Shown here piece by piece: positions 8,824 through 17,229 of a DNA stretch of 64,000 nt. The stretch covers positions 7,740-71,739 of the forward strand of contig DATJJY010000063.1 of assembly GCA_035491895.1 (NCBI GenBank), given 5' to 3'. A program made the position numbers and the translations under genes. Under the pieces are notes generated by a model, which did no database searches, was not told the origin of the DNA, and worked only from the letters and a program-made list of their open reading frames with translations. The stretch's first letter is position 1. Every line of letters begins with the position of its first letter. Origin of the DNA: DASTHG01 sp035491895. Its GTDB lineage: Bacteria > Gemmatimonadota > Gemmatimonadetes > Gemmatimonadales > GWC2-71-9.

Positions 8824-11292
8824 TCAGTGCTGTCGCTCCTCCCGCACTCCACCCGCGAGCGTCGCGGCCTGATCACGCGCCTTGCCGTCGCCGCCTTCCC
8901 AGGGGGGCGGGACCCGCGTCGGCTCGGGCCAGGGAATCTCGGGAAACGTGGTGGGACCGTAGCGCGGCGTCTCCCCCTTCTGCTTGTGCTTGAGCGCCTT
9001 CAGCACCTTCTCGGGTGTGATCGGGACCTCGTCGATGCGCACCCCGACCGCGTCGTACACGGCGTTCGCCACGGCGGGCATCACGGGGAGCAGCGGGCCC
9101 TGGCCGACTTCCTTCGCACCGTACGGGCCGTTGGGATCGGGGTCTTCGATGATGTAGGTAATGACGTCGCACATCTCGAGCGTTGTGGGACTCTTGTACT
9201 CGAGCAGGCTGGGAAACTTGTGCACCACCTGCCGGTTCTCGCGGTAGGTCATCTCCTCCATCAGCGCTTCGCCCAAACCCATATAGACGGAGCCCTCGAC
9301 CTGGCCGATCGCCGTGGCGGCGTTGATGCAGCGCCCCACGTCGTGGGCGATCCAGATCGTCGGGACGCGGACGATCCCGGTCGCCGGATCGACGTCGACT
9401 TCGGCGACGCAGGCGCTGTAGGAGTAGGCGGGCGAGGGGCCGACGCCCGCGCCGCGGTAGCGGCCGGCGCTCTTGGGCGGCGTGTACGAGCCGACGGTAC
9501 CCACCGTGCCGACCGCGCTCTCGGCGGCCTGGACCGCTTCGGCGAAGCTCATGCCGTGCTCGGGACTCTCGACATCGAACACTCTGGAATCGGCGAACAC
9601 AATACGGGTCATGGGGACGTCGAGCTTGCGGGCGGCGTGCGGGAGGATGATCTCGCGGGCCCGTTCCGCCGCCTGCAGCGCCGCGTTGCCGCTCATCAGC
9701 GTGACGCGCGACGAGTAGCTGCCGAGATCCACGGGTGTGAGATCGGTGTCGGCGGTCACGATGCGAATGTCGAACGGGTCGACCCCCAGCACCTCGGCGG
9801 TGATAAGGCCGAGAATCGAGTCGGAGCCCTGACCGATGTCGGTCGAGCCGCAGAAGACGGTGATCCCCCCAGACCGGTCGCACTTCAGCTGGACGCCGGA
9901 GTGCGGCATGTGATTCCAGTAGATCGGCAGGCCGGCGCCCGACAGATACGACGAGCAGGCGAGGCCGACCCCTCGGCCACGCGGCAGACGCTTGAACTTC
10001 TCTCTCCATCCCGATCCCGCGGTGACCTTGCGGATGCACTCGCCGAGGCCCATCGAGCCGACGCGCAGGTAGTTCGCCGTCAGCGAGTCGGGGGGCTGCA
10101 GATGCTTGAGGCGTAGCTCCGCCGGATCGATTCCCAGTTCTTCGGCGATCTTGTCGAGATGGACCTCGAGCGCGAAGCGCGGCTGCGGCGTGCCGTGGCC
10201 GCGCTTCGGGCCGCAGGGGGGCTTATTCGTGAAGGCGCGCGCCCCCTGGAATTTGTAACGCTTGATCGGATAGGTGACGGTTTGCAGCGCACCGGTATAG
10301 TACGTGCTCGCCACGCCGTAGGAGCCGTAGCCGCCGCCGTCCAGCAGCGAGCGGAAGTGCATCGCGGTGATCGCCCCGTCGCGCGTGACTCCCGTCTTCA
10401 CCGCCATGAGCGTCGGGTGGCGGCCGCGGTGGCAATAGAACACCTCTTCGCGGGTGAGCGTGATCTTCACGGGCCGGCCGGTGAGCATCGCGAGCTTTGC
10501 GACGGCGATCTCGTGGCTGAAGGAATCGCTCTTGCCGCCGAAGCCGCCGCCGTTGGGGGTAGCGATCACGCGGATCCGCGCCGCCGCCAGCTCGAGCACC
10601 TTGGCGAGCGCGCGGTGCACGTAGTGCGGCGTCTGCGTCGAGCTCCAGAGGGTCACCTTTCCGTCGGCCGACCAGTCGGCCAGGGCAGCGTGCTGCTCCA
10701 TCGGCAGATGCGTATTGCCCTCGAAGAAGAAGAGGTCCTCGCGGATCACGGCCGCCTCGGCGAACCCTTCGTCCACGTCGCCGAACTCGAGGTTGATGAG
10801 CTTGTGCAGGTTGCCGGTGTCGCCGTAGTCGTGGATGCGCGGCTCGGGGTGCGCCAGCGCGTCTTCGGCCGATCCGATGGCACGCAGCGGCTCGTAGGTC
10901 ACGTCGATCAGGTCGAGCGCGGCGGTCGCCGTCTCCTCGGTGGTCGCGGCCACCGCGGCGACGGGGTCTCCGATGAAGCGCACGGTATCGACGCACAGCG
11001 TGTGCTCGTCCTGGCTCACGGGGAGGATGCCGAAGGGGATCGGGAGATCCTTCCCCGTCAGCACCGCTTTGACGCCGTGGAGCGCGCTGGCCCGCGATGT
11101 GTCGATGGCGACGATGCGGGCGTGGGGATGCGGGCTGCGCAGCAGCTTGGCATAGAGCATCCGCGGGAGCATCAGGTCGTCGGCGAACTTCGTGGCGCCG
11201 GTGACCTTGGCGACGGCGTCGACTTTGCGGTGCGCTTTGCCGACGACGCGCAGTGCCGGCTCTGTCGCCCCCTTCTTCTTACCGGCGCCCAT
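8824..11292 (-). CDS. hcrA: Molybdopterin-binding large subunit of a 4-hydroxybenzoyl-CoA reductase-like enzyme
   Basis: Catalytic subunit (822 residues) of a xanthine-oxidase-family enzyme. It begins with the usual small aldehyde-oxidase a/b-hammerhead domain (VDAVAKVTGATKFADDL, LLRSPHPHARI). The Mo-cofactor region follows with GGGFGGKSDSF (about 248-258), PCGPKRGHGTPQPRFA, TDIGQGSDSI and GPYGAKEVGQG. The Glu near residue 728 in the last motif is the conserved active-site base at the Mo centre. ATG 11292 is chosen because it overlaps the end of the upstream [2Fe-2S] subunit by 14 bp and starts the recognisable N-terminus. The neighbouring subunits and the [4Fe-4S] loop of the FAD subunit favour a reductase of the aromatic acyl-CoA type over a purine oxidase. 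The substrate remains an inference. Confidence 0.88.
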   Translation of the reverse strand: MGAGKKKGATEPALRVVGKAHRKVDAVAKVTGATKFADDLMLPRMLYAKLLRSPHPHARIVAIDTSRASALHGVKAVLTGKDLPIPFGILPVSQDEHTLCVDTVRFIGDPVAAVAATTEETATAALDLIDVTYEPLRAIGSAEDALAHPEPRIHDYGDTGNLHKLINLEFGDVDEGFAEAAVIREDLFFFEGNTHLPMEQHAALADWSADGKVTLWSSTQTPHYVHRALAKVLELAAARIRVIATPNGGGFGGKSDSFSHEIAVAKLAMLTGRPVKITLTREEVFYCHRGRHPTLMAVKTGVTRDGAITAMHFRSLLDGGGYGSYGVASTYYTGALQTVTYPIKRYKFQGARAFTNKPPCGPKRGHGTPQPRFALEVHLDKIAEELGIDPAELRLKHLQPPDSLTANYLRVGSMGLGECIRKVTAGSGWREKFKRLPRGRGVGLACSSYLSGAGLPIYWNHMPHSGVQLKCDRSGGITVFCGSTDIGQGSDSILGLITAEVLGVDPFDIRIVTADTDLTPVDLGSYSSRVTLMSGNAALQAAERAREIILPHAARKLDVPMTRIVFADSRVFDVESPEHGMSFAEAVQAAESAVGTVGTVGSYTPPKSAGRYRGAGVGPSPAYSYSACVAEVDVDPATGIVRVPTIWIAHDVGRCINAATAIGQVEGSVYMGLGEALMEEMTYRENRQVVHKFPSLLEYKSPTTLEMCDVITYIIEDPDPNGPYGAKEVGQGPLLPVMPAVANAVYDAVGVRIDEVPITPEKVLKALKHKQKGETPRYGPTTFPEIPWPEPTRVPPPWEGGDGKARDQAATLAGGVREERQH

Positions 11293-11824
11293 ACATCGCC
11301 TCCCGGCTCGGCTGAGCGTCCTCGCCGAGCAGGCGCGCCGCAGCCAACTCCACCGCTTCGTAGATCTTGATGTAGCCGGTGCAGCGACAGAGGTTGCCGG
11401 CGAGCGCCTGCTTGATCTCGTCGCGGGACGGTTTGGGGTTGTGCTCGAGCAGGGCCTGCGCTGCGAGCAGGAACGCGGGCGTGCAATACCCGCACTGCGC
11501 GGCCCCCAGATCGGCGAATGCCGTCTGCAAGGGATGCAGCGTGGCACCGGCCATGCCCTCGACCGTGCGGACCGAGCGCCCGCCGCACGCCTGGCCCAGT
11601 ACCAGGCACGAGAGGACCGGCTGGTCGTCGACCAGGACGGTACAGGTGCCGCACTCTCCCAGCTCGCAGCCGTGCTTCGTGCCGGTGAGTCCCAGGTCCT
11701 CGCGCAGCACCTCGAGCAGCGTCTTGTGCGGGGCGAACGACACCTCGCACGGCTCGGTGTTCAGCACGAAGGTGATCGCGACCTTCGACTCGGGCATGTC
11801 GACTAAGCTAACCTTGCCATTCAT
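11279..11824 (-). CDS. hcrC: [2Fe-2S] small subunit of a 4-hydroxybenzoyl-CoA reductase-like enzyme
   Basis: Carries the two [2Fe-2S] clusters that pass electrons between the FAD subunit and the Mo site. The plant-ferredoxin-type cluster is in GCELGECGTCTVLVDDQPVL and a further Cys follows in LSCLVLG. The C-terminal helical-bundle cluster uses CGYCTPAF and NLCRCTGY. Length (181 residues, or 172 from the internal ATG at 11797) is normal. ATG 11824 is the first start in frame; neither start has a clear ribosome-binding site. First gene of the minus-strand block, divergent from the dipeptidase gene with 46 bp between starts, so the promoter should lie there. Confidence 0.9.
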   Translation of the reverse strand: MNGKVSLVDMPESKVAITFVLNTEPCEVSFAPHKTLLEVLREDLGLTGTKHGCELGECGTCTVLVDDQPVLSCLVLGQACGGRSVRTVEGMAGATLHPLQTAFADLGAAQCGYCTPAFLLAAQALLEHNPKPSRDEIKQALAGNLCRCTGYIKIYEAVELAAARLLGEDAQPSREAMYGRR

Positions 11825-11870
11825 CAGACGCAGCGCGAGCTTCCGTGCGACCGCTCACAGGAACCGCGCA

Positions 11871-13082
11871 GTGTTGTTCCGCTCGACCCTCGTGCTCCTC
11901 GCCTGCTCCAGCGCACTCGTCCTGCACGCCTACGCGCAGGGCGCCGCCGCTCCCGACTATCGTCTCCAGGCGATCCAGATCCTCAAGACCGTGCCGCTCG
12001 TGGACGGGCACAACGACATCCCCGACGCGATTCGCGGACGGGGCGGCGTCGATTCGGTCGATTTTTCGGCCACCCAGCTCGGTCTCATGACCGATATCCC
12101 GAAGCTGCGGGACGGCCACGTGGGCGCGCAGTTCTGGGCCGCGTATGTCCCGGTCACGACGATGCACGAAGGCGAGCACCCGGCCGTGTACGCGCTCGAG
12201 CAAATCGACCTGGTGCGGCGCCTGTGTGCGCGCTACCCCAGGGATCTCGCCATGGCGTACACGGCCGCCGACATCGAGCGCCACTTCAAGGCCGGAAAGG
12301 TCTCCTGCCTGATCGGGATCGAAGGCGGGCACGCCATCGAGAGCTCGCTTGGCGCGCTGCGGATGTTCTACGCCCTCGGCACCCGCTACATGACGCTGAC
12401 GCACTGGGAGACCACCGACTGGGCCGACGCCGCGACCGACACCGCCAAGCACGGCGGGCTGACGGCGTTCGGGGAGCAGGTGGTGCTCGAGATGAACCGG
12501 CTCGGGATGCTGGTCGACCTGTCGCACGTCTCGGACGGGACGATGATGGACGCGCTGCGCGTCTCCAAGGCGCCGGTGATGTTCTCCCACTCTTCGGCCC
12601 GGTCCATCTCGAATCACGTGCGCAACGTCCCCGACTCGATCCTGAAGCTCGTCACCGCGAACGGCGGCATCGTGATGGTGAACTTCAACCCCGGCTTCGT
12701 GTCCGAGACGGTCCGGCTGTACGAGGACAGCATGGCGGCGCGGAGCAAGACGCTGCGCGCGGCAGGGGTGGACTCGGCGGCGCTCGCCGATTCCGCCAAA
12801 CGCTGGGACCGCGATGCCCCCCGCGCCACGCTGCAGCAGGTGGCCGACCACATCGAGCACGTGCGCGACGTGGCGGGGATCGATCATGTGGGACTGGGAT
12901 CGGACTTCGACGGGATTACGAGCGTGCCGACGGGCCTGGAAAACGTGTCGAAGTTTCCGGATCTCATCGCGGAGCTGCTGAAGCGGGGATGGAAGCCGGA
13001 GGACGTAAGAAAAGTGGTTGGACTCAATGCAATTCGAGTGTTGCGGGATGCGGAGAGGGTAGCTCGTCAGCTCCAGCGCTAG
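11871..13082 (+). CDS. Membrane dipeptidase, peptidase family M19
   Basis: Zinc dipeptidase of the renal-dipeptidase family, predicted exported. GTG 11871 starts a clean signal peptide (LVLLACSSALVLHAYAQ); the frame is open further upstream, but that part overlaps the divergent gene and is not protein-like. Family metal and active-site motifs are present in order in the 403 residues: VDGHNDIPDAIRG (about 43-55), IGIEGGHAIE (about 147), TLTHWETTDWAD, LVDLSHVSD, FSHSSARSI and HVGLGSDFDGI (about 336). It could split dipeptides released by the secreted S9 and M1 peptidases of this region (inference). Confidence 0.93.
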   Translation: MLFRSTLVLLACSSALVLHAYAQGAAAPDYRLQAIQILKTVPLVDGHNDIPDAIRGRGGVDSVDFSATQLGLMTDIPKLRDGHVGAQFWAAYVPVTTMHEGEHPAVYALEQIDLVRRLCARYPRDLAMAYTAADIERHFKAGKVSCLIGIEGGHAIESSLGALRMFYALGTRYMTLTHWETTDWADAATDTAKHGGLTAFGEQVVLEMNRLGMLVDLSHVSDGTMMDALRVSKAPVMFSHSSARSISNHVRNVPDSILKLVTANGGIVMVNFNPGFVSETVRLYEDSMAARSKTLRAAGVDSAALADSAKRWDRDAPRATLQQVADHIEHVRDVAGIDHVGLGSDFDGITSVPTGLENVSKFPDLIAELLKRGWKPEDVRKVVGLNAIRVLRDAERVARQLQR

Positions 13083-13159
13083 TAGTTAGACGTCCCGGGA
13101 GACGCTCGGCGTCTGCCTCTACGGCTCAGCGGCCCGGCGTCTCCCTAAGCGTCTCCTCC
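13083..13159. repeat. Degenerate tandem/inverted repeat between convergent genes, unit near GCGTCTCC
   Basis: The 77 bases between the convergent dipeptidase and YaiO genes are built from variants of GACG(T)CTC. They include an inverted pair GGGAGACG (13097-13104) and CGTCTCCC (13138-13145) and a further copy of CGTCTCC. Position between two convergent stops suggests a bidirectional terminator. A 14-bp stretch, GCGGCCCGGCGTCT (13129-13142), recurs at 46578-46591. Confidence 0.55.
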
Positions 13160-14683
13160 CTAAAACCCGATCTGATATCGCAAACCTACCGACCAGTACC
13201 GGTACTTCTCCGCCGTATTCAGGCTCGGTCCCGCGCCCGTCGTTGCTTGCGCGCTGTTGGTGTACGTCGCTATCAGCGAGATCTCATCAACCGACCTCCA
13301 ACTGTGACCCACCGAGGCATCGCCGTGCCATTCCGCCTGCGTCGGCAGCCCCGTTCCCACTTGCTGGACGCCCAGGCCGACGATCGTGCGCATCCACCAT
13401 CCTGGGCGGCGGAACAGATATACGGCGCGCCCTTCGCCCAATACGAAGCGGTCCGGGGCGAAGTAGGTGTGGGAGGGACTGGGTGATTCGCGGTACCCCA
13501 TGATTCGCCCGTAGACGCCGGCACGCAACCCGAAGGCCACTCCCATCATCACCGCGACGTTGCCGATGAGCCGGCGATTGCCGTCGGAGAGCCAGGCGGC
13601 GTCCCATCCGCTCGACACTTCGAAATTGGGGCTCGGCGATGCATCTAGGTCGATGCCGATCTCGTTCCAGACGAAACCGCTGTCCACGAGCAGACGGGTT
13701 TCGTCGAATGGATAACGGTTGTAGCTCGCCCCAATCGACAAGTATGTCGTGGGGTGCAGGCCGGCGCCGAGCTGCACGGTGGCAAATGTGCGCGTGGGTC
13801 CGACATCCGGATCGAGGGCGCGCACGCCCACGCCGCCCCGCAGCGTGAGCTTCGGTGGAAAGGCCTTGATCAGCACCCCGTCGAAGCCCCTGCTCCGTGC
13901 CAAGATCCGCGGTGCCCCTGCCGAAGCCTGAGATGCGTTCTGTCGCCAGGAGGCACGAAGCTGGCCCTGCAACGCTGGACGCAGCAATGCGCTCACGCTG
14001 CCGGTCAACGCCACGAAGCTGTTGCGCTCGATGTCGTTCGCGGCGTCCGACGTGACCCTGAACAAAGGCCGCCGCTCCGCCCGCACCTGGGAGAGTAGTT
14101 CCCGCGCTTCGCGGTCCGAGGGCGCGAGCTGCCGCGCCCGGGCGACGTACAGCTCCGCGAGATCCGGCTCCCCTTGCCACTCGAGCGTTTGGCCGAGGCC
14201 CACGAGAATCTCGGGGTCGTCGGGGTGGTGCTCGAGCGCCTCGCGCCACATTCGCTCGGCCCGGTTCAAGTCCCCGGCCCAGGCCACCATCCGGGCGCGG
14301 CCCGCGATCGCGTCGGTCCGGGTCGAATCGATCGCCAGCACCGAATCGTACAGCGCGGCGGCCCACGTGATCTGTCCGCTCCACGACAGCACGCGGGCGT
14401 GCGACACCATCTCGTCTGGCTGCAGCGGCTCGATGCGCCGCAACAGGGCGAAGCGCGCGAGCGAGCGCTTCAGCTTTCCGTCCCAGCTGTCGAGCGTGGC
14501 GAGGCGAAACAGGGCGCGCGGATTGAGGGAGTCGAGCGCCAGGGCCGAGTCGTACAAGGCACGGGCGGCCCGGAAGTCCCCGCGGTTGAATGCGTCTTCG
14601 GCTTCGGGGAGCTGGGCTGCCGCGCGCCGCGGCACGAGCAGCGCGACGCCGATGGCCAGCGCGGCGAAGCTGCTCCGTTTCAC
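13160..14683 (-). CDS. TPR plus outer-membrane beta-barrel protein, YaiO-like
   Basis: Last gene of a five-gene, tightly overlapped operon. A signal peptide (about 1-28, ending RRAAAQ) is followed by TPR-like helical repeats (about 30-205, for example AEDAFNRGDFRAARALYDSAL). The rest (about 225-507) is a beta-strand-rich region with alternating aromatic residues that ends in the aromatic terminal residue F, as outer-membrane barrels do. This architecture is that of E. coli YaiO, whose gene neighbours the GT2 gene yaiP, matching the GT2 gene found here. GTG 14683 overlaps the upstream stop as GTGA, which fixes the start. Likely role: passage of a polysaccharide through the outer membrane (inference). 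Confidence 0.75.
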   Translation of the reverse strand: MKRSSFAALAIGVALLVPRRAAAQLPEAEDAFNRGDFRAARALYDSALALDSLNPRALFRLATLDSWDGKLKRSLARFALLRRIEPLQPDEMVSHARVLSWSGQITWAAALYDSVLAIDSTRTDAIAGRARMVAWAGDLNRAERMWREALEHHPDDPEILVGLGQTLEWQGEPDLAELYVARARQLAPSDREARELLSQVRAERRPLFRVTSDAANDIERNSFVALTGSVSALLRPALQGQLRASWRQNASQASAGAPRILARSRGFDGVLIKAFPPKLTLRGGVGVRALDPDVGPTRTFATVQLGAGLHPTTYLSIGASYNRYPFDETRLLVDSGFVWNEIGIDLDASPSPNFEVSSGWDAAWLSDGNRRLIGNVAVMMGVAFGLRAGVYGRIMGYRESPSPSHTYFAPDRFVLGEGRAVYLFRRPGWWMRTIVGLGVQQVGTGLPTQAEWHGDASVGHSWRSVDEISLIATYTNSAQATTGAGPSLNTAEKYRYWSVGLRYQIGF

Positions 14684-17229
14684 CACGACCCCCACAGGTC
14701 GCGCATGGCGTAGTACGCGGGCTTCAGCTGCTCGTGCCACTGGGGATCCTCCCAGGTGGGCCAGACATAGGTAGTGGACGCCGGAACGAACGCGGCGACG
14801 TGATCATCCGGGCGCGCCAGGGCCGCGACGACGAAGCGGAACCCGTCCGTCGTCGCGGTGACGACATTCTCTCGCGCATGAATGGCGGTGAGCACCGTGC
14901 GCGTCGAGGGATCGGTCACATTGAGGAGGCCCCATGGCAGCCGCACTTCGACGAGACTCCGCTCCGCCGTCCGGTCGATGAACCAATCGACGAGTGAGGA
15001 TGCGGTGACGCGCCCGTAGCGCAGCCGGCCGCGGTTCACCCCCGCCGCCGGGATGCGCGTTCCCGTGCGCGTGATCCGAAACCGGTTCGTGGTCACGAAC
15101 ATCGAATCGAACTGTCCCGCGTCGCCGCGTGAGTCGACGGTGCAGAGCAGATTGTAGAACGGGTCGAGTGCGGTGGGATCCATCCCCGCGCGCGGCTGGA
15201 TGTAGGGGTTGTAGCTCCGCGTCACAAATAGCTGGCCCTTCGTCGAGTCACCCAGGTCGAGATAAAACTCGACGCCCACGCCGATCCCCGGCACGCCCGG
15301 CAGCCGGAATTCTCCTCGATCGGCGCGAAATGTGTCGAGCCCTATCAGGTAGCGTACCGCGTCGGGTCCGAGCGGCGGCCGGGCATCGATCGCCAGATAG
15401 AGATACGCCTCGTCCGATCCGACGCGCAGCATGAGAGAATCATTTCCCTCGAGCTGGTGCAGCGCGCGCCAGCGTGCCGGGTCGCCGCCCGGCTCCGGCC
15501 GTGTCGCCGCGCCGGCGTAGAGGCCCAGCAGGCCGTAGTGCTGCTCGGCGTCCATCGCATTGTGCCACAGCCGCGTGTGGTCGGCCGGCACCTCGAGGTC
15601 GATCACGACCCAGTTGTGCTTGAACCATTCGTCGATCCACGCGAACAGGATGCCGCCGGCGAGGCCGGCCTCGCGGATATCCCGGGTCAGGCGTACGTCC
15701 ACGTCCGCCATGGTGCGCTCGTCGTGGCCGCCGTGGTTCATGCCTTCGGGCTGCAGATGGGCGAGTCCGCGCGAGGACGGCACGCCATACTCGGCGATGA
15801 GTAGCGGCCGTCCAGCGTGATGGCGCTTCAAGTCCTCCAGGTAACCGAGGTAATGCGAAACGCCGGTCGAGTCCCGCGCCGTCCCGTAGGTCGAGTCGTA
15901 ATCCATGAAATCGGGATAGTACGGGTAGGCGTGATACGAGGCGAAGTAGCCGCCGAGGTCCGCGGTGGTGGTCCGCACCAGCATGGCATCGAGCGACTGG
16001 TCGTCGTTGTTGTACTCGTGGACGCCTTTCAGTGGGGGCAGCCCGAAACGGTCGCGAAGCTCGGCCTCCTCTTCCAGCGTCGGCTCGGTGGGGTGATGCA
16101 GCGGGTCGAGCGTCGGCCAGTTGGTATAGGCGATGGGTCGCTGCGCGTGGTAGCCGTCCCATTCGTACGTCAAGAGAAAGTCGCACTGCTCCGCCATCCA
16201 GACGTCGGCCGGGGTGCCCGAGTCCACCACGAGAAACTTCCCAGCGTAGCGCGTGCGGCCCGCGCGACGCTCGTTGTAGTGGTGAATCGAAAACGGCTCC
16301 CACTCCCGGCCGACGATGAATGCCAGGACGTGGTCCGACACGTCGACGGTGTAGCGGCCGCCGGCATGCCCGGGACGCGCCGGGATGATCGCGTGCCCGT
16401 GCAGCAGATCCACCACCCGGCGCATTTCGTCGCGAAACTCGCTCTTCCAGGCGGGGTCATCGTAGTCGTCGGCGGGCGGCACCTCCGCCCACACGCCGTG
16501 GACCAACCACAGCGTCTGAGCGGAATGACCGTCGTTCCACCGCTTCAGCGCCCGATAAAACGCCGGCGGGAAGATCGTGTAGAGACGAATCACGTTCGCA
16601 TGGGCCGCCGCGATGCGGGAGATCCACGACGAGTACGTCGAATCGTCCGCCGGGAACTCGGCGGGGAATTTCCCGGGACGGGCGGCACCGATGTTGACCC
16701 CCTTCACGTAGAACGGGTGCCACGCGGTGCCCTGCAGGATCTCGAAGCGCTCGCCATGCGCGCGCGCCGGGACCTGCGCCGCCGACGGCCGTCGGACTGG
16801 GGGGAGCGCTTCGCCCAGGTATCCGAGAGCATCGAGACGATGCTTCGCGTCGGCGTAGCCGGGCGCGATACGCAGCGCGCGGCGAAAGGCGGTAATCGCC
16901 TGCTCCCGTTTCCCCTGTCGCTCGCGTATCAGGCCGATCCCATACCACGCGTCGGCGTTCTGCGAATCGGCCTTCAGGGCGGCGCCGAAGCGCCGCTCCG
17001 CCCGGCCGATATCGCTCATGCGCAACGCCACGAACCCGAGCCCGATCTGAATGTCGGGGAGGCCGGGGCAGAGGGAATCGGCTGCGGCGAACCGTGCGGC
17101 GGCGACCGGAATCCGCTCCTCGCGGTAGGCATGCCAGGCGCTGTCGGCGAGGCCGGCGATGCGCGCCGGGCACGTAGAACGGGGGCTCGCGACCTGCTGC
17201 AGGGTGAGGACGCTCAGCACCAGGATCAC
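14680..17229 (-). CDS. Exported TPR protein with glycoside-hydrolase-like TIM barrel and C-terminal carbohydrate-binding-like region
   Basis: 849 residues. A hydrophobic N-terminus (VILVLSVLTLQQVA) is followed by about three TPR-like repeats (about 25-130). A barrel similar to GH2/GH5-type enzymes begins with the usual FYVKGVNIGAA and contains NVIRLYTIFPPAFY. Candidate catalytic glutamates are in FIVGREWEPF and LLIAEYGVPSSRG, with GGILFAWIDEWFKHNW after. The C-terminal 300 residues are beta-rich and may bind sugars. No exact family can be named. Start GTG 17229 overlaps the GT2 stop as GTGA; the stop overlaps the YaiO-like start in the same way. In exopolysaccharide operons such hydrolases trim or release polymer, the inferred role here. 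Confidence 0.72.
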   Translation of the reverse strand: MILVLSVLTLQQVASPRSTCPARIAGLADSAWHAYREERIPVAAARFAAADSLCPGLPDIQIGLGFVALRMSDIGRAERRFGAALKADSQNADAWYGIGLIRERQGKREQAITAFRRALRIAPGYADAKHRLDALGYLGEALPPVRRPSAAQVPARAHGERFEILQGTAWHPFYVKGVNIGAARPGKFPAEFPADDSTYSSWISRIAAAHANVIRLYTIFPPAFYRALKRWNDGHSAQTLWLVHGVWAEVPPADDYDDPAWKSEFRDEMRRVVDLLHGHAIIPARPGHAGGRYTVDVSDHVLAFIVGREWEPFSIHHYNERRAGRTRYAGKFLVVDSGTPADVWMAEQCDFLLTYEWDGYHAQRPIAYTNWPTLDPLHHPTEPTLEEEAELRDRFGLPPLKGVHEYNNDDQSLDAMLVRTTTADLGGYFASYHAYPYYPDFMDYDSTYGTARDSTGVSHYLGYLEDLKRHHAGRPLLIAEYGVPSSRGLAHLQPEGMNHGGHDERTMADVDVRLTRDIREAGLAGGILFAWIDEWFKHNWVVIDLEVPADHTRLWHNAMDAEQHYGLLGLYAGAATRPEPGGDPARWRALHQLEGNDSLMLRVGSDEAYLYLAIDARPPLGPDAVRYLIGLDTFRADRGEFRLPGVPGIGVGVEFYLDLGDSTKGQLFVTRSYNPYIQPRAGMDPTALDPFYNLLCTVDSRGDAGQFDSMFVTTNRFRITRTGTRIPAAGVNRGRLRYGRVTASSLVDWFIDRTAERSLVEVRLPWGLLNVTDPSTRTVLTAIHARENVVTATTDGFRFVVAALARPDDHVAAFVPASTTYVWPTWEDPQWHEQLKPAYYAMRDLWGSW

